Source: Thauera phenolivorans
GTDB taxonomy: Bacteria > Pseudomonadota > Gammaproteobacteria > Burkholderiales > Rhodocyclaceae
Reading direction: 5' to 3'
Assembly (NCBI RefSeq): GCF_001696715.1
Contig: NZ_MBFM01000002.1
Span: 660,198 to 724,197 of the forward strand
DNA length: 64,000 nt
The position numbers were made by a program, and so were the translations under genes. Under the pieces are notes generated by a model. That model was not told the DNA's origin. It did not search any database and was given only the letters and a program-made list of their open reading frames with translations. The stretch's first letter is position 1. Each line of letters opens with the position of its first letter. Of the stretch, positions 38,527 through 47,663 are shown in pieces.

Positions 38527-38885
38527 TGCATCCGGGGCACACCATCGGCGCGGTGTATCTGTACCGGCCGGCGATCGACTTCCGCAAATCCATCGGCGGG
38601 CTGTCGGCGCTGGTCGAGCAGGAACTGGGGCTAAACCCGTTCGGCGACGCGCTGTACCTGTTCATCAACCGCCGCCGCGACAAGCTCAAGGCGCTGTACT
38701 GGCACCGCAACGGCTTCTGCCTCTGGTACAAGCGACTCGAAGCCGAGCGCTTCGCCTGGCCGGCGGCCGAGGCGGGCCAGCCCACCTGCACGCTGACGAT
38801 GAAGGAGCTTGAGTGGCTGCTCGAAGGCTTCGATCTGTGGGCGGCTAAACCGCATAAAACGCTGCATTACCAATCAGTTACGTAG
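38526..38885 (+). CDS. tnpB: IS66 TnpB (copy 1)
   Basis: A 119-residue IS66 Orf2 protein with the signature RPAIDFRKSIGGLSALVEQ, then LFINRRRDKLKALYWHRNGFCLWYKRLE. ATG 38526 overlaps the tnpA stop. Accessory transposition protein of unclear mechanism. Confidence 0.93.
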   Translation: MHPGHTIGAVYLYRPAIDFRKSIGGLSALVEQELGLNPFGDALYLFINRRRDKLKALYWHRNGFCLWYKRLEAERFAWPAAEAGQPTCTLTMKELEWLLEGFDLWAAKPHKTLHYQSVT

Positions 38886-38886
38886 C

Positions 38887-40587
38887 ATGATCGGGTATAA
38901 TTCCGGCATGCCGCAACGTACCGCCGTCCCTCGCTCGAACCCCGCCGTCGGCGTGTGCGCATCCGTCCTCCCCGAGCAGTTGCCCGACGATCCAGCGGCG
39001 CTCAAAGCTTTGCTGCTGGCACAGCAGCAGGCGTTCGAGGCACGTGAAGCCGAACGGCAGGCAGCCTTTGATGCCCGCGAGGCGGAACTGCAAAAGGCCT
39101 TCGAGGCGCGCATCCTCGAGATCTACGAGCAACTACGCCTGGCGCGTCGGCGCATGTTCGGGCCCAGCAGCGAATCGCACGCGGGCCAGGGCTGGCTCTT
39201 CGACGAGGCCGAAGCGCTGGCCGCATCCGCACCCGAGGCGGACGACACCGCGACTCTGCCGCCCCCGGCCACCGAGCCGTCTGGCCAGACCCCGGCCGAC
39301 GCCGGCAAGAAGAAGGCGCGCGGCAAGCGCAAGCCCTTGCCCATCGAGCTGCCGCGCATCGACGTCATCCATGACGTCCCCGAGGCCGAGCGCACCTGCG
39401 CCTGCGGCACGCCCATGGTCGAGATCGGCCAGGACGTCAGCGAACAGCTCGATATCGTGCCGATGCAGGTGCGCGTGCTGCGCCACATCAAGAAGCGCTA
39501 CGGCTGTCCCAAGGGCGACCAGGCGCCCGTCAGCGCCCGCGCCCCGGCGCAGGTGCTACCCAAGAGCAACGCGAGCAACGACCTGCTGGCGATGCTGCTC
39601 GTCACCAAGTACGTCGATGGGCTGCCGCTGGCGCGTTTCGAGTACGTGCTCGCCCGCGCAGGCGTGCTCGTGCCGCGCCAGACCCTGGCGCGCTGGGTGA
39701 TCGGCACCGCACGGGCACTGCAGCCGGTCGCCAACCTGATGCGCGATGTGCTGCTCGGGCACGACGTCATCCACATGGACGAAACCCCGGTCCAGGTGCT
39801 CAAGGAGCCTGGCCGGGCGGCGACCAGCAAGAGCCAGATGTGGGTGCAGCGCGGTGGCCCGCCGGGTAGGCCGGTGATTCTCTTCGAGTACGATCCGAGC
39901 CGCGCGCAGGCGGTGCCCTTGCGCCTGCTCGAAGGCTGGAAGGGGCATCTGATGGCCGACGGGCTCGAGAGCTACGGCGCCATTGCCTTCACCGAAGGGG
40001 TGACCCGGCTCGGTTGCTGGGTCCATGCACGCCGTCGTTTCGTCGATGCCGGCAAGGTGCTGCCCGAAGGCAAGCGTGGTCGCGCCCACGAGGCGCTGGC
40101 CCTGATCGGCAAGCTCTACGCCATCGAGAAGGAGGCGCGCGAACTGAACGACGCCGAGCGTCTGGCGCTACGCCAGAGCCGAAGCCGTGCCGTCATCGGT
40201 GAGCTTCGCGGTTGGCTCGATCAGGTGCTCCCCACCGTGCCGCCCACCTCGATACTCGGCGGTGCCCTAGGCTACCTGCATCGGCAGTGGCCGCGACTGA
40301 CGCGCTACCTCGAGCGCGGCGACCTGCCGATCGACAACAACCCGGCCGAAAACGCCATCCGACCCTTCGTCGTTGGGAGGAAGGCGTGGCTCTTCTCGGA
40401 CACCCAGGCCGGCGCGCGTGCCAGCGCGCTCATCTACTCGCTGATCGAGACCGCCAAGGCCAACAACGTCGAGCCGTACCTGTGGCTGCGCCACGTACTG
40501 CGCGCCTTGCCTACCGCGACCACCGTCGAACACTTCGAGGCCCTCCTGCCCTGGAGTCTCAAGGCTGAGCAGTTGATCACAGCGTAG
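38887..40587 (+). CDS. tnpC: IS66 transposase TnpC (copy 1)
   Basis: A 566-residue DDE transposase. An N-terminal Ala/Glu/Gln-rich coiled coil (LLLAQQQAFEAREAERQAA) precedes a zinc-like motif (CACGTPM), a catalytic core (HMDETPVQV; YDPSRAQAV ... MADGLESYGA) and DLPIDNNPAENAIRPFVVGRK near the C-terminus. ATG 38908 (MPQRT) is an alternative start; neither has a good ribosome binding site. Confidence 0.92.
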   Translation: MIGYNSGMPQRTAVPRSNPAVGVCASVLPEQLPDDPAALKALLLAQQQAFEAREAERQAAFDAREAELQKAFEARILEIYEQLRLARRRMFGPSSESHAGQGWLFDEAEALAASAPEADDTATLPPPATEPSGQTPADAGKKKARGKRKPLPIELPRIDVIHDVPEAERTCACGTPMVEIGQDVSEQLDIVPMQVRVLRHIKKRYGCPKGDQAPVSARAPAQVLPKSNASNDLLAMLLVTKYVDGLPLARFEYVLARAGVLVPRQTLARWVIGTARALQPVANLMRDVLLGHDVIHMDETPVQVLKEPGRAATSKSQMWVQRGGPPGRPVILFEYDPSRAQAVPLRLLEGWKGHLMADGLESYGAIAFTEGVTRLGCWVHARRRFVDAGKVLPEGKRGRAHEALALIGKLYAIEKEARELNDAERLALRQSRSRAVIGELRGWLDQVLPTVPPTSILGGALGYLHRQWPRLTRYLERGDLPIDNNPAENAIRPFVVGRKAWLFSDTQAGARASALIYSLIETAKANNVEPYLWLRHVLRALPTATTVEHFEALLPWSLKAEQLITA

Positions 40588-40635
40588 CGAGCCCCGGAAG
40601 GATGGGGTTCGTGGAGCGCTTACATTCAATCCTCA

Positions 40636-40851
40636 TTAATTTTCAATAGCACACAGCAATAATCGAGAAACGACAACAGCTTTGACCATGTGCGCTTGTC
40701 CAAGACGATCACTTTCGTTACCGATCCAATCAAGTTTGTTCTCAACGGCACCCAATAACGCAAGCCAAACCACTATATTTTGTTCATTTTCAACACGTTG
40801 GAAAAAGTCGATGGTTTGACATAGGCATTTAAGCGGCCAAAATTCGCTCAA
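40636..40851 (-). CDS. Possible small protein (71 residues), unknown
   Basis: A minus-strand frame from TTG 40851, preceded by AGGGAAGGA, to TAA at 40638-40636. The peptide (LSEFWPLKCLCQTIDFFQRV ... NIVVWLALLGAVENKLDWIG ... LLLCAIEN) has natural-looking composition and low GC, unlike shadow frames. It diverges from the HTH gene at 40870 across 18 bp and ends 12 bp from IS66 copy 1, so it may be a remnant or a partner of that gene. No family recognised. Confidence 0.33.
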   Translation of the reverse strand: MSEFWPLKCLCQTIDFFQRVENEQNIVVWLALLGAVENKLDWIGNESDRLGQAHMVKAVVVSRLLLCAIEN

Positions 40852-40869
40852 CTTTCCTTCCCTGGGAGT

Positions 40870-41097
40870 ATGAGCGTGACGACCGAAGAAATCCTCCTCC
40901 AACGCTACGGCAGCCCCCTCCTGACCATCCAGCAGGTCGCCGAAGTTCTTAACCGTAGCCCTGAAGGTCTGCGGCTCACCCTCGCTGGCAACAACGAGGT
41001 TGCCGAGAAGCTCCGCCCGGCCAAGCGGCGCATCGGTCGCCGGGTGCTGTTCAGCGTGACGCACCTGTCGCGCTTCATCGATGAGTCCGTCGCCTGA
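40870..41097 (+). CDS. Small helix-turn-helix plasmid-type protein
   Basis: A 75-residue protein (EEILLQRYGSPLLTIQQVAEVLNRSPEGLR ... AKRRIGRRVLFSVTHLSRFIDE). The helix-turn-helix resembles small 'plasmid-related' regulators found at the head of mobilisation regions. ATG 40870 has GGGAG upstream. It is 10 bp before the IS-interrupted gene 41108, so they formed one operon. Confidence 0.6.
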   Translation: MSVTTEEILLQRYGSPLLTIQQVAEVLNRSPEGLRLTLAGNNEVAEKLRPAKRRIGRRVLFSVTHLSRFIDESVA

Positions 41098-41188
41098 CAG
41101 GCCTCCGATGAAAGCACTCCCTCCCGGCGCCAACGACTTTTCCGACTTGATCGTAAGCGCTCCACGAACCCCATCCTTCCGGGGCTCG

Positions 41189-42889
41189 CTACGCTGTGAT
41201 CAACTGCTCAGCCTTGAGACTCCAGGGCAGGAGGGCCTCGAAGTGTTCGACGGTGGTCGCGGTAGGCAAGGCGCGCAGTACGTGGCGCAGCCACAGGTAC
41301 GGCTCGACGTTGTTGGCCTTGGCGGTCTCGATCAGCGAGTAGATGAGCGCGCTGGCACGCGCGCCGGCCTGGGTGTCCGAGAAGAGCCACGCCTTCCTCC
41401 CAACGACGAAGGGTCGGATGGCGTTTTCGGCCGGGTTGTTGTCGATCGGCAGGTCGCCGCGCTCGAGGTAGCGCGTCAGTCGCGGCCACTGCCGATGCAG
41501 GTAGCCTAGGGCACCGCCGAGTATCGAGGTGGGCGGCACGGTGGGGAGCACCTGATCGAGCCAACCGCGAAGCTCACCGATGACGGCACGGCTTCGGCTC
41601 TGGCGTAGCGCCAGACGCTCGGCGTCGTTCAGTTCGCGCGCCTCCTTCTCGATGGCGTAGAGCTTGCCGATCAGGGCCAGCGCCTCGTGGGCGCGACCAC
41701 GCTTGCCTTCGGGCAGCACCTTGCCGGCATCGACGAAACGACGGCGTGCATGGACCCAGCAACCGAGCCGGGTCACCCCTTCGGTGAAGGCAATGGCGCC
41801 GTAGCTCTCGAGCCCGTCGGCCATCAGATGCCCCTTCCAGCCTTCGAGCAGGCGCAAGGGCACCGCCTGCGCGCGGCTCGGATCGTACTCGAAGAGAATC
41901 ACCGGCCTACCCGGCGGGCCACCGCGCTGCACCCACATCTGGCTCTTGCTGGTCGCCGCCCGGCCAGGCTCCTTGAGCACCTGGACCGGGGTTTCGTCCA
42001 TGTGGATGACGTCGTGCCCGAGCAGCACATCGCGCATCAGGTTGGCGACCGGCTGCAGTGCCCGTGCGGTGCCGATCACCCAGCGCGCCAGGGTCTGGCG
42101 CGGCACGAGCACGCCTGCGCGGGCGAGCACGTACTCGAAACGCGCCAGCGGCAGCCCATCGACGTACTTGGTGACGAGCAGCATCGCCAGCAGGTCGTTG
42201 CTCGCGTTGCTCTTGGGTAGCACCTGCGCCGGGGCGCGGGCGCTGACGGGCGCCTGGTCGCCCTTGGGACAGCCGTAGCGCTTCTTGATGTGGCGCAGCA
42301 CGCGCACCTGCATCGGCACGATATCGAGCTGTTCGCTGACGTCCTGGCCGATCTCGACCATGGGCGTGCCGCAGGCGCAGGTGCGCTCGGCCTCGGGGAC
42401 GTCATGGATGACGTCGATGCGCGGCAGCTCGATGGGCAAGGGCTTGCGCTTGCCGCGCGCCTTCTTCTTGCCGGCGTCGGCCGGGGTCTGGCCAGACGGC
42501 TCGGTGGCCGGGGGCGGCAGAGTCGCGGTGTCGTCCGCCTCGGGTGCGGATGCGGCCAGCGCTTCGGCCTCGTCGAAGAGCCAGCCCTGGCCCGCGTGCG
42601 ATTCGCTGCTGGGCCCGAACATGCGCCGACGCGCCAGGCGTAGTTGCTCGTAGATCTCGAGGATGCGCGCCTCGAAGGCCTTTTGCAGTTCCGCCTCGCG
42701 GGCATCAAAGGCTGCCTGCCGTTCGGCTTCACGTGCCTCGAACGCCTGCTGCTGTGCCAGCAGCAAAGCTTTGAGCGCCGCTGGATCGTCGGGCAACTGC
42801 TCGGGGAGGACGGATGCGCACACGCCGACGGCGGGGTTCGAGCGAGGGACGGCGGTACGTTGCGGCATGCCGGAATTATACCCGATCAT
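41189..42889 (-). CDS. tnpC: IS66 transposase TnpC (copy 2)
   Basis: A 566-residue DDE transposase identical in protein sequence to the copy 1 enzyme, with HMDETPVQV and the C-terminal NNPAENAIRPFVVGRK region. Intact, so the element is potentially active. Confidence 0.92.
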   Translation of the reverse strand: MIGYNSGMPQRTAVPRSNPAVGVCASVLPEQLPDDPAALKALLLAQQQAFEAREAERQAAFDAREAELQKAFEARILEIYEQLRLARRRMFGPSSESHAGQGWLFDEAEALAASAPEADDTATLPPPATEPSGQTPADAGKKKARGKRKPLPIELPRIDVIHDVPEAERTCACGTPMVEIGQDVSEQLDIVPMQVRVLRHIKKRYGCPKGDQAPVSARAPAQVLPKSNASNDLLAMLLVTKYVDGLPLARFEYVLARAGVLVPRQTLARWVIGTARALQPVANLMRDVLLGHDVIHMDETPVQVLKEPGRAATSKSQMWVQRGGPPGRPVILFEYDPSRAQAVPLRLLEGWKGHLMADGLESYGAIAFTEGVTRLGCWVHARRRFVDAGKVLPEGKRGRAHEALALIGKLYAIEKEARELNDAERLALRQSRSRAVIGELRGWLDQVLPTVPPTSILGGALGYLHRQWPRLTRYLERGDLPIDNNPAENAIRPFVVGRKAWLFSDTQAGARASALIYSLIETAKANNVEPYLWLRHVLRALPTATTVEHFEALLPWSLKAEQLITA

Positions 42890-42890
42890 G

Positions 42891-43250
42891 CTACGTAACT
42901 GATTGGTAATGCAGCGTTTTATGCGGTTTAGCCGCCCACAGATCGAAGCCTTCGAGCAGCCACTCAAGCTCCTTCATCGTCAGCGTGCAGGTGGGCTGGC
43001 CCGCCTCGGCCGCCGGCCAGGCGAAGCGCTCGGCTTCGAGTCGCTTGTACCAGAGGCAGAAGCCGTTGCGGTGCCAGTACAGCGCCTTGAGCTTGTCGCG
43101 GCGGCGGTTGATGAACAGGTACAGCGCGTCGCCGAACGGGTTTAGCCCCAGTTCCTGCTCGACCAGCGCCGACAGCCCGCCGATGGATTTGCGGAAGTCG
43201 ATCGCCGGCCGGTACAGATACACCGCGCCGATGGTGTGCCCCGGATGCAT
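42891..43250 (-). CDS. tnpB: IS66 TnpB (copy 2)
   Basis: A 119-residue IS66 Orf2 protein identical to copy 1 (RPAIDFRKSIGGLSALVEQ). Start overlaps the tnpA stop. Confidence 0.92.
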   Translation of the reverse strand: MHPGHTIGAVYLYRPAIDFRKSIGGLSALVEQELGLNPFGDALYLFINRRRDKLKALYWHRNGFCLWYKRLEAERFAWPAAEAGQPTCTLTMKELEWLLEGFDLWAAKPHKTLHYQSVT

Positions 43251-43567
43251 CAGCGCCTCCGCTCCGAGAGCGCCGCCGACAGCGCGGCCAGCCAGTCGAC
43301 GCCGGGCAGCGTCGCGCACTCGAGCCGCAGCTGTGCGCCGATCATTACCGTGCAGCCCGTGCGGGCCGTCATCGAAGGCTCGATCTGGATCGGAACGAAT
43401 CCGCCAAGCTTGGCGCGGCTGCGGCGACCGCCGGCCACCAGGCGCTTACGCCATTGGTAAAGCGCTTGCGGCGACAGGCCCTCGCGCTCGGCGTAGGCCT
43501 TCGTGGTGATGCCCTCGGCCTCGATCGCCGACAGGTGCGACAACCAAAACGTGCTGCGCTCCGACAT
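43250..43567 (-). CDS. tnpA: IS66 TnpA (copy 2)
   Basis: A 105-residue helix-turn-helix accessory protein identical to copy 1. Confidence 0.9.
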   Translation of the reverse strand: MSERSTFWLSHLSAIEAEGITTKAYAEREGLSPQALYQWRKRLVAGGRRSRAKLGGFVPIQIEPSMTARTGCTVMIGAQLRLECATLPGVDWLAALSAALSERRR

Positions 43568-44616
43568 GCTCGTGCTCCCCGGAAAACGGAAGCCGAAGCA
43601 TGCGGGCTCACCCAGGGCTACGTAAGGATGGGGTTCGTGGAGCGCTTACACTTGATCGACCCTGCGGAGCTGATTCGCACGATCGAAGGGCCGCGCCTGA
43701 GCATTCCGATTGCGCTGGTCAGTCGCCTCGACGGCGACCTCGTTGCAGCCGCCATGCTCGCGCAAGCCGCCTACTTGTCCGCGCTTTCCCAGAAGAACAG
43801 CGGATGGTTCGACCTTCCGCAGACCGGCACTCCGCCGACAGAGCCGAGAAGCGTATTTGCCGCCTGCGGCAGCTGGGAACACATGCTGGGAGTCGGCCCG
43901 GACGCTCAGTCACGTGCCCGTAACCGCCTGAAGCAGGGCGGGCTGCTGCACGAAGCCCGTCGCGGCCAGCCAGCGCGACTCCACTATCGCGTCGATCCGA
44001 TGAACTACGTTCGGTTCCTGGCGGCACCGCGAGAAAAAACACCTACGAATCATCAGATTGACGATTTCACGGAATCTAGACTCCGTGAAATCCGGCAACT
44101 AGTCCCCGGGAAGCGCGGCATCCAGAGTCGGGAATCTGCGGAATCTATTCCCAATAAGAATCCCAAGAAGTTTCAAAGAATCCTCCCCCATCCCCTCCAT
44201 CCCGACGAGCCGGAAAGCACCACAACCTCGCTACACCTTTCCACAGCGGCTGCCGCAGACCACGACACCATCCTCTCGACAGCAGACCGTTACGGATGTG
44301 AACCGCAGCAACTCGCCGACGTGTGGAGTGACCGACTTGCGGATATCGACGCTGGTCCGGTCGTTGACCGTCACGCAGTCATCGCAGGCCTCGCAAAGCG
44401 CCTTGCCGCCGGCAAACCCGTGAGCTGGGGGCAACGTGCCGCAGCCGACCGACTGCGCAGGCAGCGTGCCGAACAAGAATCCGCTTCACGCCGTGCGCCT
44501 GCGCGTCGCGCGTCGCCCGAGGTAGTGGCGAAGTCCAAGCAGGCCATCAAACAGATCCTGCGCGGTGCCCCCGCACCGGATTCCGACCAACGCCTTCACG
44601 ACGAGGAGGCGCCAAG

Positions 44617-45150
44617 GTGAGCAAGATCCTCAGCGTCCACCTGGGAGACAACCTGAAGAACCGCTGGGTGCAGTTCTGCAGGCAATCCGGCCTCACCCCG
44701 AGCGCCGCTATCCGCCAGGTGATCGTCAAGCTGACCAGCGCGGCAGCTGACGGGATGAAGCCAGTCAGCACGCAACTTCCCGACCCCGATCATGCACGCG
44801 TGCGCATCGAGCTAAGGCTATCGACCTCCGAACTCTCCGCCATCAAGGCCACGGCGGCGCTCGAAGGCGTTTCACCGAACCAATGGATCATCAACCTGAT
44901 CCGCGCATGCCTGACCCATCAACCCCAGTTCGGCATGGTGGAGCTGCGCGCCCTTGGCGAATCCAACTCGCGCCTGCTCGCCATTGGCCGCAACCTCAAC
45001 CAGATCGCACGCCAGGCCAATCTCGACCGACGTCTTCCAGATCGTCTGACCAAGGAGCGCATCGACGCGCTCCACCAGGTGATCGCCTCGCACACCCAGG
45101 AAGTCACGATGGTGATGCGCGCCAACCTTGATCGGTGGGTACTGAAATGA
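44617..45150 (+). CDS. MobC-like relaxosome accessory protein
   Basis: A 177-residue basic protein. The N-terminal half looks like a ribbon-helix-helix DNA-binding unit (LSVHLGDNLKNRWVQFCRQSGLTPSAAIRQVI). The C-terminal half has another (VRIELRLSTSELSAIKATAALEGVSPNQWIINLIRA) plus the MobC pattern LLAIGRNLNQIARQANLDRR. It nicks or melts oriT with the relaxase. GTG 44617 overlaps the previous stop, and its own stop overlaps the relaxase start (ATGA). Confidence 0.8.
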   Translation: MSKILSVHLGDNLKNRWVQFCRQSGLTPSAAIRQVIVKLTSAAADGMKPVSTQLPDPDHARVRIELRLSTSELSAIKATAALEGVSPNQWIINLIRACLTHQPQFGMVELRALGESNSRLLAIGRNLNQIARQANLDRRLPDRLTKERIDALHQVIASHTQEVTMVMRANLDRWVLK

Positions 45151-46148
45151 CCGTCGAGATTGATGGCGTCCTCAAGGAATGGGGCGACCGGCTGTTCTAC
45201 GCACCGATCCGCCCGCGAGGCGCCAAGCTGACGATCACGCGTACTACCGTGGCCGCTTCCACCCATTCCAAGCCGAGCACACCGACAGGGGTCCGCCGTC
45301 AGCTCACGGAAACCATCAGCAAAGCGCCCGAGGTCATGGTGAAGATATCCGGTGGCGGAAAGGGGATGCGCCAGATCGCCGCGCACCTTGACTACATTTC
45401 CCGCAACGGCAAGGTGACGCTGGAGAACGACGCTTGCGAGCACGTCGACGGACGTGCGGCCGTGAATGACCTGAAGCACGAATGGACTCACGGCCTGTAC
45501 GGCATTCCCATGGAAAGCCGGCGCCGGGAAGCCTTCAACATCGTCCTTTCGATGCCACCAGGCACCAACCGCGATGCGGTTACCCGGGCGGCACGACGCT
45601 TCGCCCAGAGCGAGTTCTCGGCCAATCACCACTACGTCTTTGCAGCACACGACGACGAGAAACACCCCCACGTCCATCTGTGCGTGCAAGCACAGGGCAT
45701 TGACGGCACTCGCCTCAACCCGCGCAAGGCGGATCTACAACGGTGGCGCGAGCACTTCGCCGAGAGACTTCGTGAGCAAGGCGTCCGAGCCAACGCCACA
45801 CCACGAACCGCCCGCGGCGTAAGCAAGCGCTCGAAGCGACAGCAGACCATCCACAAGACCAGTCGTGTCCGCCGTGAGGCCTCTCTGCTCACCACAGAGC
45901 AGGCACCGCAGCGCGCGCAAGACAACTTCAGCGCAAGCCAACGTGCAGCACTCACCGCATACCGGCAGATCGCAGCCGGCCTCGCCCGATCGCCGAACAA
46001 CGAAGACCGCCGACTCGCCATGGGCGTCGTCGACTTTGTCCGGCAGATGCCGGCGCTGCGAGATCGCAATCCCCCAGCGGCGAGCCGAGACACACCAGTT
46101 GCCGAGCCGGCTCTCAAGCGCTCAACCGGTCAAGACCGCGACCGCTGA
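45147..46148 (+). CDS. Relaxase (MobA/VirD2-type)
   Basis: A 333-residue conjugative relaxase. The three-histidine metal motif is HPHVHLCVQAQG, preceded by the HHYVFAAHDDEK region. Catalytic tyrosine candidates lie near HLDYISRNGKV (about residue 85). A basic C-terminal region follows. ATG 45147 overlaps the MobC stop. Nicks oriT and pilots DNA into the recipient. About 330 residues is short, with no primase or helicase domain, as in small mobilisable elements. Confidence 0.85.
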   Translation: MTVEIDGVLKEWGDRLFYAPIRPRGAKLTITRTTVAASTHSKPSTPTGVRRQLTETISKAPEVMVKISGGGKGMRQIAAHLDYISRNGKVTLENDACEHVDGRAAVNDLKHEWTHGLYGIPMESRRREAFNIVLSMPPGTNRDAVTRAARRFAQSEFSANHHYVFAAHDDEKHPHVHLCVQAQGIDGTRLNPRKADLQRWREHFAERLREQGVRANATPRTARGVSKRSKRQQTIHKTSRVRREASLLTTEQAPQRAQDNFSASQRAALTAYRQIAAGLARSPNNEDRRLAMGVVDFVRQMPALRDRNPPAASRDTPVAEPALKRSTGQDRDR

Positions 46149-46182
46149 CCTCTTCCACCAACCCACCACAAGGAACACGTCG

Positions 46183-46923
46183 ATGAACATCATCAAGGCA
46201 CTCGTGATATGCGTTGTCGCAGGCTGGATGCTGATCAAGGCATCCGGCGCCCATGCGCAGATTCCCGTCACCGACGGGGCAAGCATTGCGACCGACGTCA
46301 TGAACCACATCGAAAGCATCGCCAAATATGTCGAGCAGATCTCACAGATGAAGGCCCAGCTCGACCAGATGAAGCAGCAATACGATGCGCTGACCGGCTC
46401 CCGAAACCTGGGCACCATCCTGAATGATCCGCGGTATCGGGAGTATCTGCCGAACGACTGGCAAACCGTTTACGACTTGGTCCGAACCGGTGGTTACGCC
46501 GGCCTCTCGGGCACAGCCCAAACGATCTACGACGCGACCAGGAAGTTTGATGGTTGCGCGCACATCCCGGCGGACGACGAACGCATCGCATGCCAGGCTC
46601 GTGCCGTGAAGAGTGCCCAGGACAAGGCGTTTGCCACAGAAGCCTATGAGCGCGCGCAGCAACGGCTGTCACAGATCGAGCAGCTGATGAATCGGATCAA
46701 CGGCACGGAGGACCCGAAGGCCATCGCAGAGCTGCAAGGCCGCATCGCCAGCGAACAGGCCATGATCCAGAACGAAGCCACCAAGCTGCAGATGTTCCAG
46801 ATCATCGCCCAGGCGGAAGACGCAATCCAAAAGCGTCAGGCGCACGAACTCCAGATGCGCGACGCCGCGCGCCGTGGAACGCTCGGGGTAGCACCGATGC
46901 ACTTCTCCCTTGGCCGTGAGTGA
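46183..46923 (+). CDS. virB5: VirB5/TrbJ-type type IV secretion protein
   Basis: A 246-residue exported protein. Signal peptide (about 25 residues, ending SGAHAQ) is followed by a long coiled-coil helix (VMNHIESIAKYVEQISQMKAQLDQMKQQYDALTGSRNLG, quoted by its ends VMNHIESIAKYVEQ and LTGSRNLG), a typical VirB5/TrbJ layout, with two cysteines in GCAHIPADDERIAC. Minor pilus component. ATG 46183 has AAGGA upstream. The companion VirB4 and VirB8-11 genes are not present. Confidence 0.85.
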   Translation: MNIIKALVICVVAGWMLIKASGAHAQIPVTDGASIATDVMNHIESIAKYVEQISQMKAQLDQMKQQYDALTGSRNLGTILNDPRYREYLPNDWQTVYDLVRTGGYAGLSGTAQTIYDATRKFDGCAHIPADDERIACQARAVKSAQDKAFATEAYERAQQRLSQIEQLMNRINGTEDPKAIAELQGRIASEQAMIQNEATKLQMFQIIAQAEDAIQKRQAHELQMRDAARRGTLGVAPMHFSLGRE

Positions 46924-46933
46924 GGAACAGATC

Positions 46934-47392
46934 ATGACAACTTTGACCCTCCTCCCACTCCCAATCATCGCCCTGGGGATCTTCTTCATCCTCCGCTTCT
47001 GGCATGCGCTCAATCTGCTCGGCTTTCGCGGTGAAGTCCTGCGCCGAGACTCGAGCCTCGCCACGGCTGACCTCGTGGCGATCTGCACCGGAAGCGCCTT
47101 CATCGTCGGGACGATCTACGGACTCGCCAACGACACTTCGCCGCTCCTGCTCTGCGCCGTTTCGGTAGGAGGCCTTCCATTGTTCGCACACCTGTACGGA
47201 CGGACCAACCACGCAACCACCTGGGCGGCGACGCGGATCGAAGCGCTGCGTACGGTCGCAGCCTTGCGCCTCATCTCAGCGGCAGAACTCGCCTACGCGC
47301 TTCGCGTTCTGGACTCATTGGAGAGACCAGAACCACTGAACACCCTGGCGGGCCAGCAAAGGGCACAGCAAGCCGTGCGGGAGGAACGATGA
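46934..47392 (+). CDS. Small membrane protein of the conjugation region
   Basis: A 152-residue protein with helices at about 5-22, 43-62 and 68-85, then a helical cytoplasmic tail (ALRLISAAELAYALRVLDSLER). No family recognised; its place between virB5 and eexN suggests a type IV secretion or entry-exclusion role. ATG 46934 has GAGGA upstream. The stop overlaps the eexN start. Confidence 0.55.
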   Translation: MTTLTLLPLPIIALGIFFILRFWHALNLLGFRGEVLRRDSSLATADLVAICTGSAFIVGTIYGLANDTSPLLLCAVSVGGLPLFAHLYGRTNHATTWAATRIEALRTVAALRLISAAELAYALRVLDSLERPEPLNTLAGQQRAQQAVREER

Positions 47393-47661
47393 TGAAGAAC
47401 ACGATCGCCTCCGGCGTTCTCCTCCTCTTCGTAGTCACCGCCTGCGCTCCAGACCCCGATCCGACGCAAACCGTCGATTGGTTTCTGGCGCACCCGACCG
47501 AGCGCGCAGACAGACTGCAACAATGCCGAAGCAACCCAGGCGAATTGTCGGCCACACCGAACTGCATCAATGCGGAGCGCGCGACAACGCGCGCCGACGC
47601 CGGCAAACGCGGCACGCTCAACGTACAACCCCGCACCGACCTCAAGTTGGGAGGCAAGTAG
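47389..47661 (+). CDS. eexN: EexN-family entry-exclusion lipoprotein
   Basis: A 90-residue lipoprotein: signal with lipobox LLFVVTAC (Cys as residue 19), then TVDWFLAHPTERADRLQQCRSNPGELSATPNCINAE, split here as TVDWFLAHPTERADRLQQC and NPGELSATPNCINA; this is the EexN pattern with two later cysteines. It blocks uptake of a second copy of the same element. Lies between virB5 and virB6 as in IncP/IncW/N-like operons. Confidence 0.88.
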   Translation: MMKNTIASGVLLLFVVTACAPDPDPTQTVDWFLAHPTERADRLQQCRSNPGELSATPNCINAERATTRADAGKRGTLNVQPRTDLKLGGK

Positions 47662-47663
47662 CG

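Larger units (their letters stand above)
38127..40623 (+). mobile_element. IS66-family element, copy 1 (2,497 bp)
   Basis: Complete IS66-type element with tnpA, tnpB and tnpC in order. The ends share a 26-bp inverted repeat beginning GTAAGCGCTCCACG (38127-38152 and 40598-40623). The 8-bp flanks differ (CGACCACT on the left, ATTCAATC on the right), so there is no simple target duplication; it marks the join between chromosome and accessory region. Its sequence appears identical to copy 2. Confidence 0.95.
41153..43649 (-). mobile_element. IS66-family element, copy 2 (2,497 bp), inverted
   Basis: Same length and proteins as copy 1 but in the opposite orientation. Both flanks carry the 8-bp direct repeat ACTTGATC (41145-41152 and 43650-43657), a clean IS66 target duplication, so this copy arrived by ordinary transposition into the gene at 41108. 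Confidence 0.97.
41108..44620 (+). pseudogene. Plasmid HTH/replication-type protein interrupted by IS66 copy 2
   Basis: Exons 41108-41152 and 43658-44620 join exactly in frame when the IS and one copy of the ACTTGATC duplication are removed: KALPPGANDFSDLI then DPAELIRTIEGPRLS, giving 335 residues. The body has winged-helix character (FAACGSWEHMLGVGPDAQSRARNRLKQGGLL) and a basic C-terminal tail. Such genes precede mobC in mobilisable plasmids and may act in replication or regulation; the exact function is unknown. Only the C-terminal part could still be translated. Confidence 0.75.
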
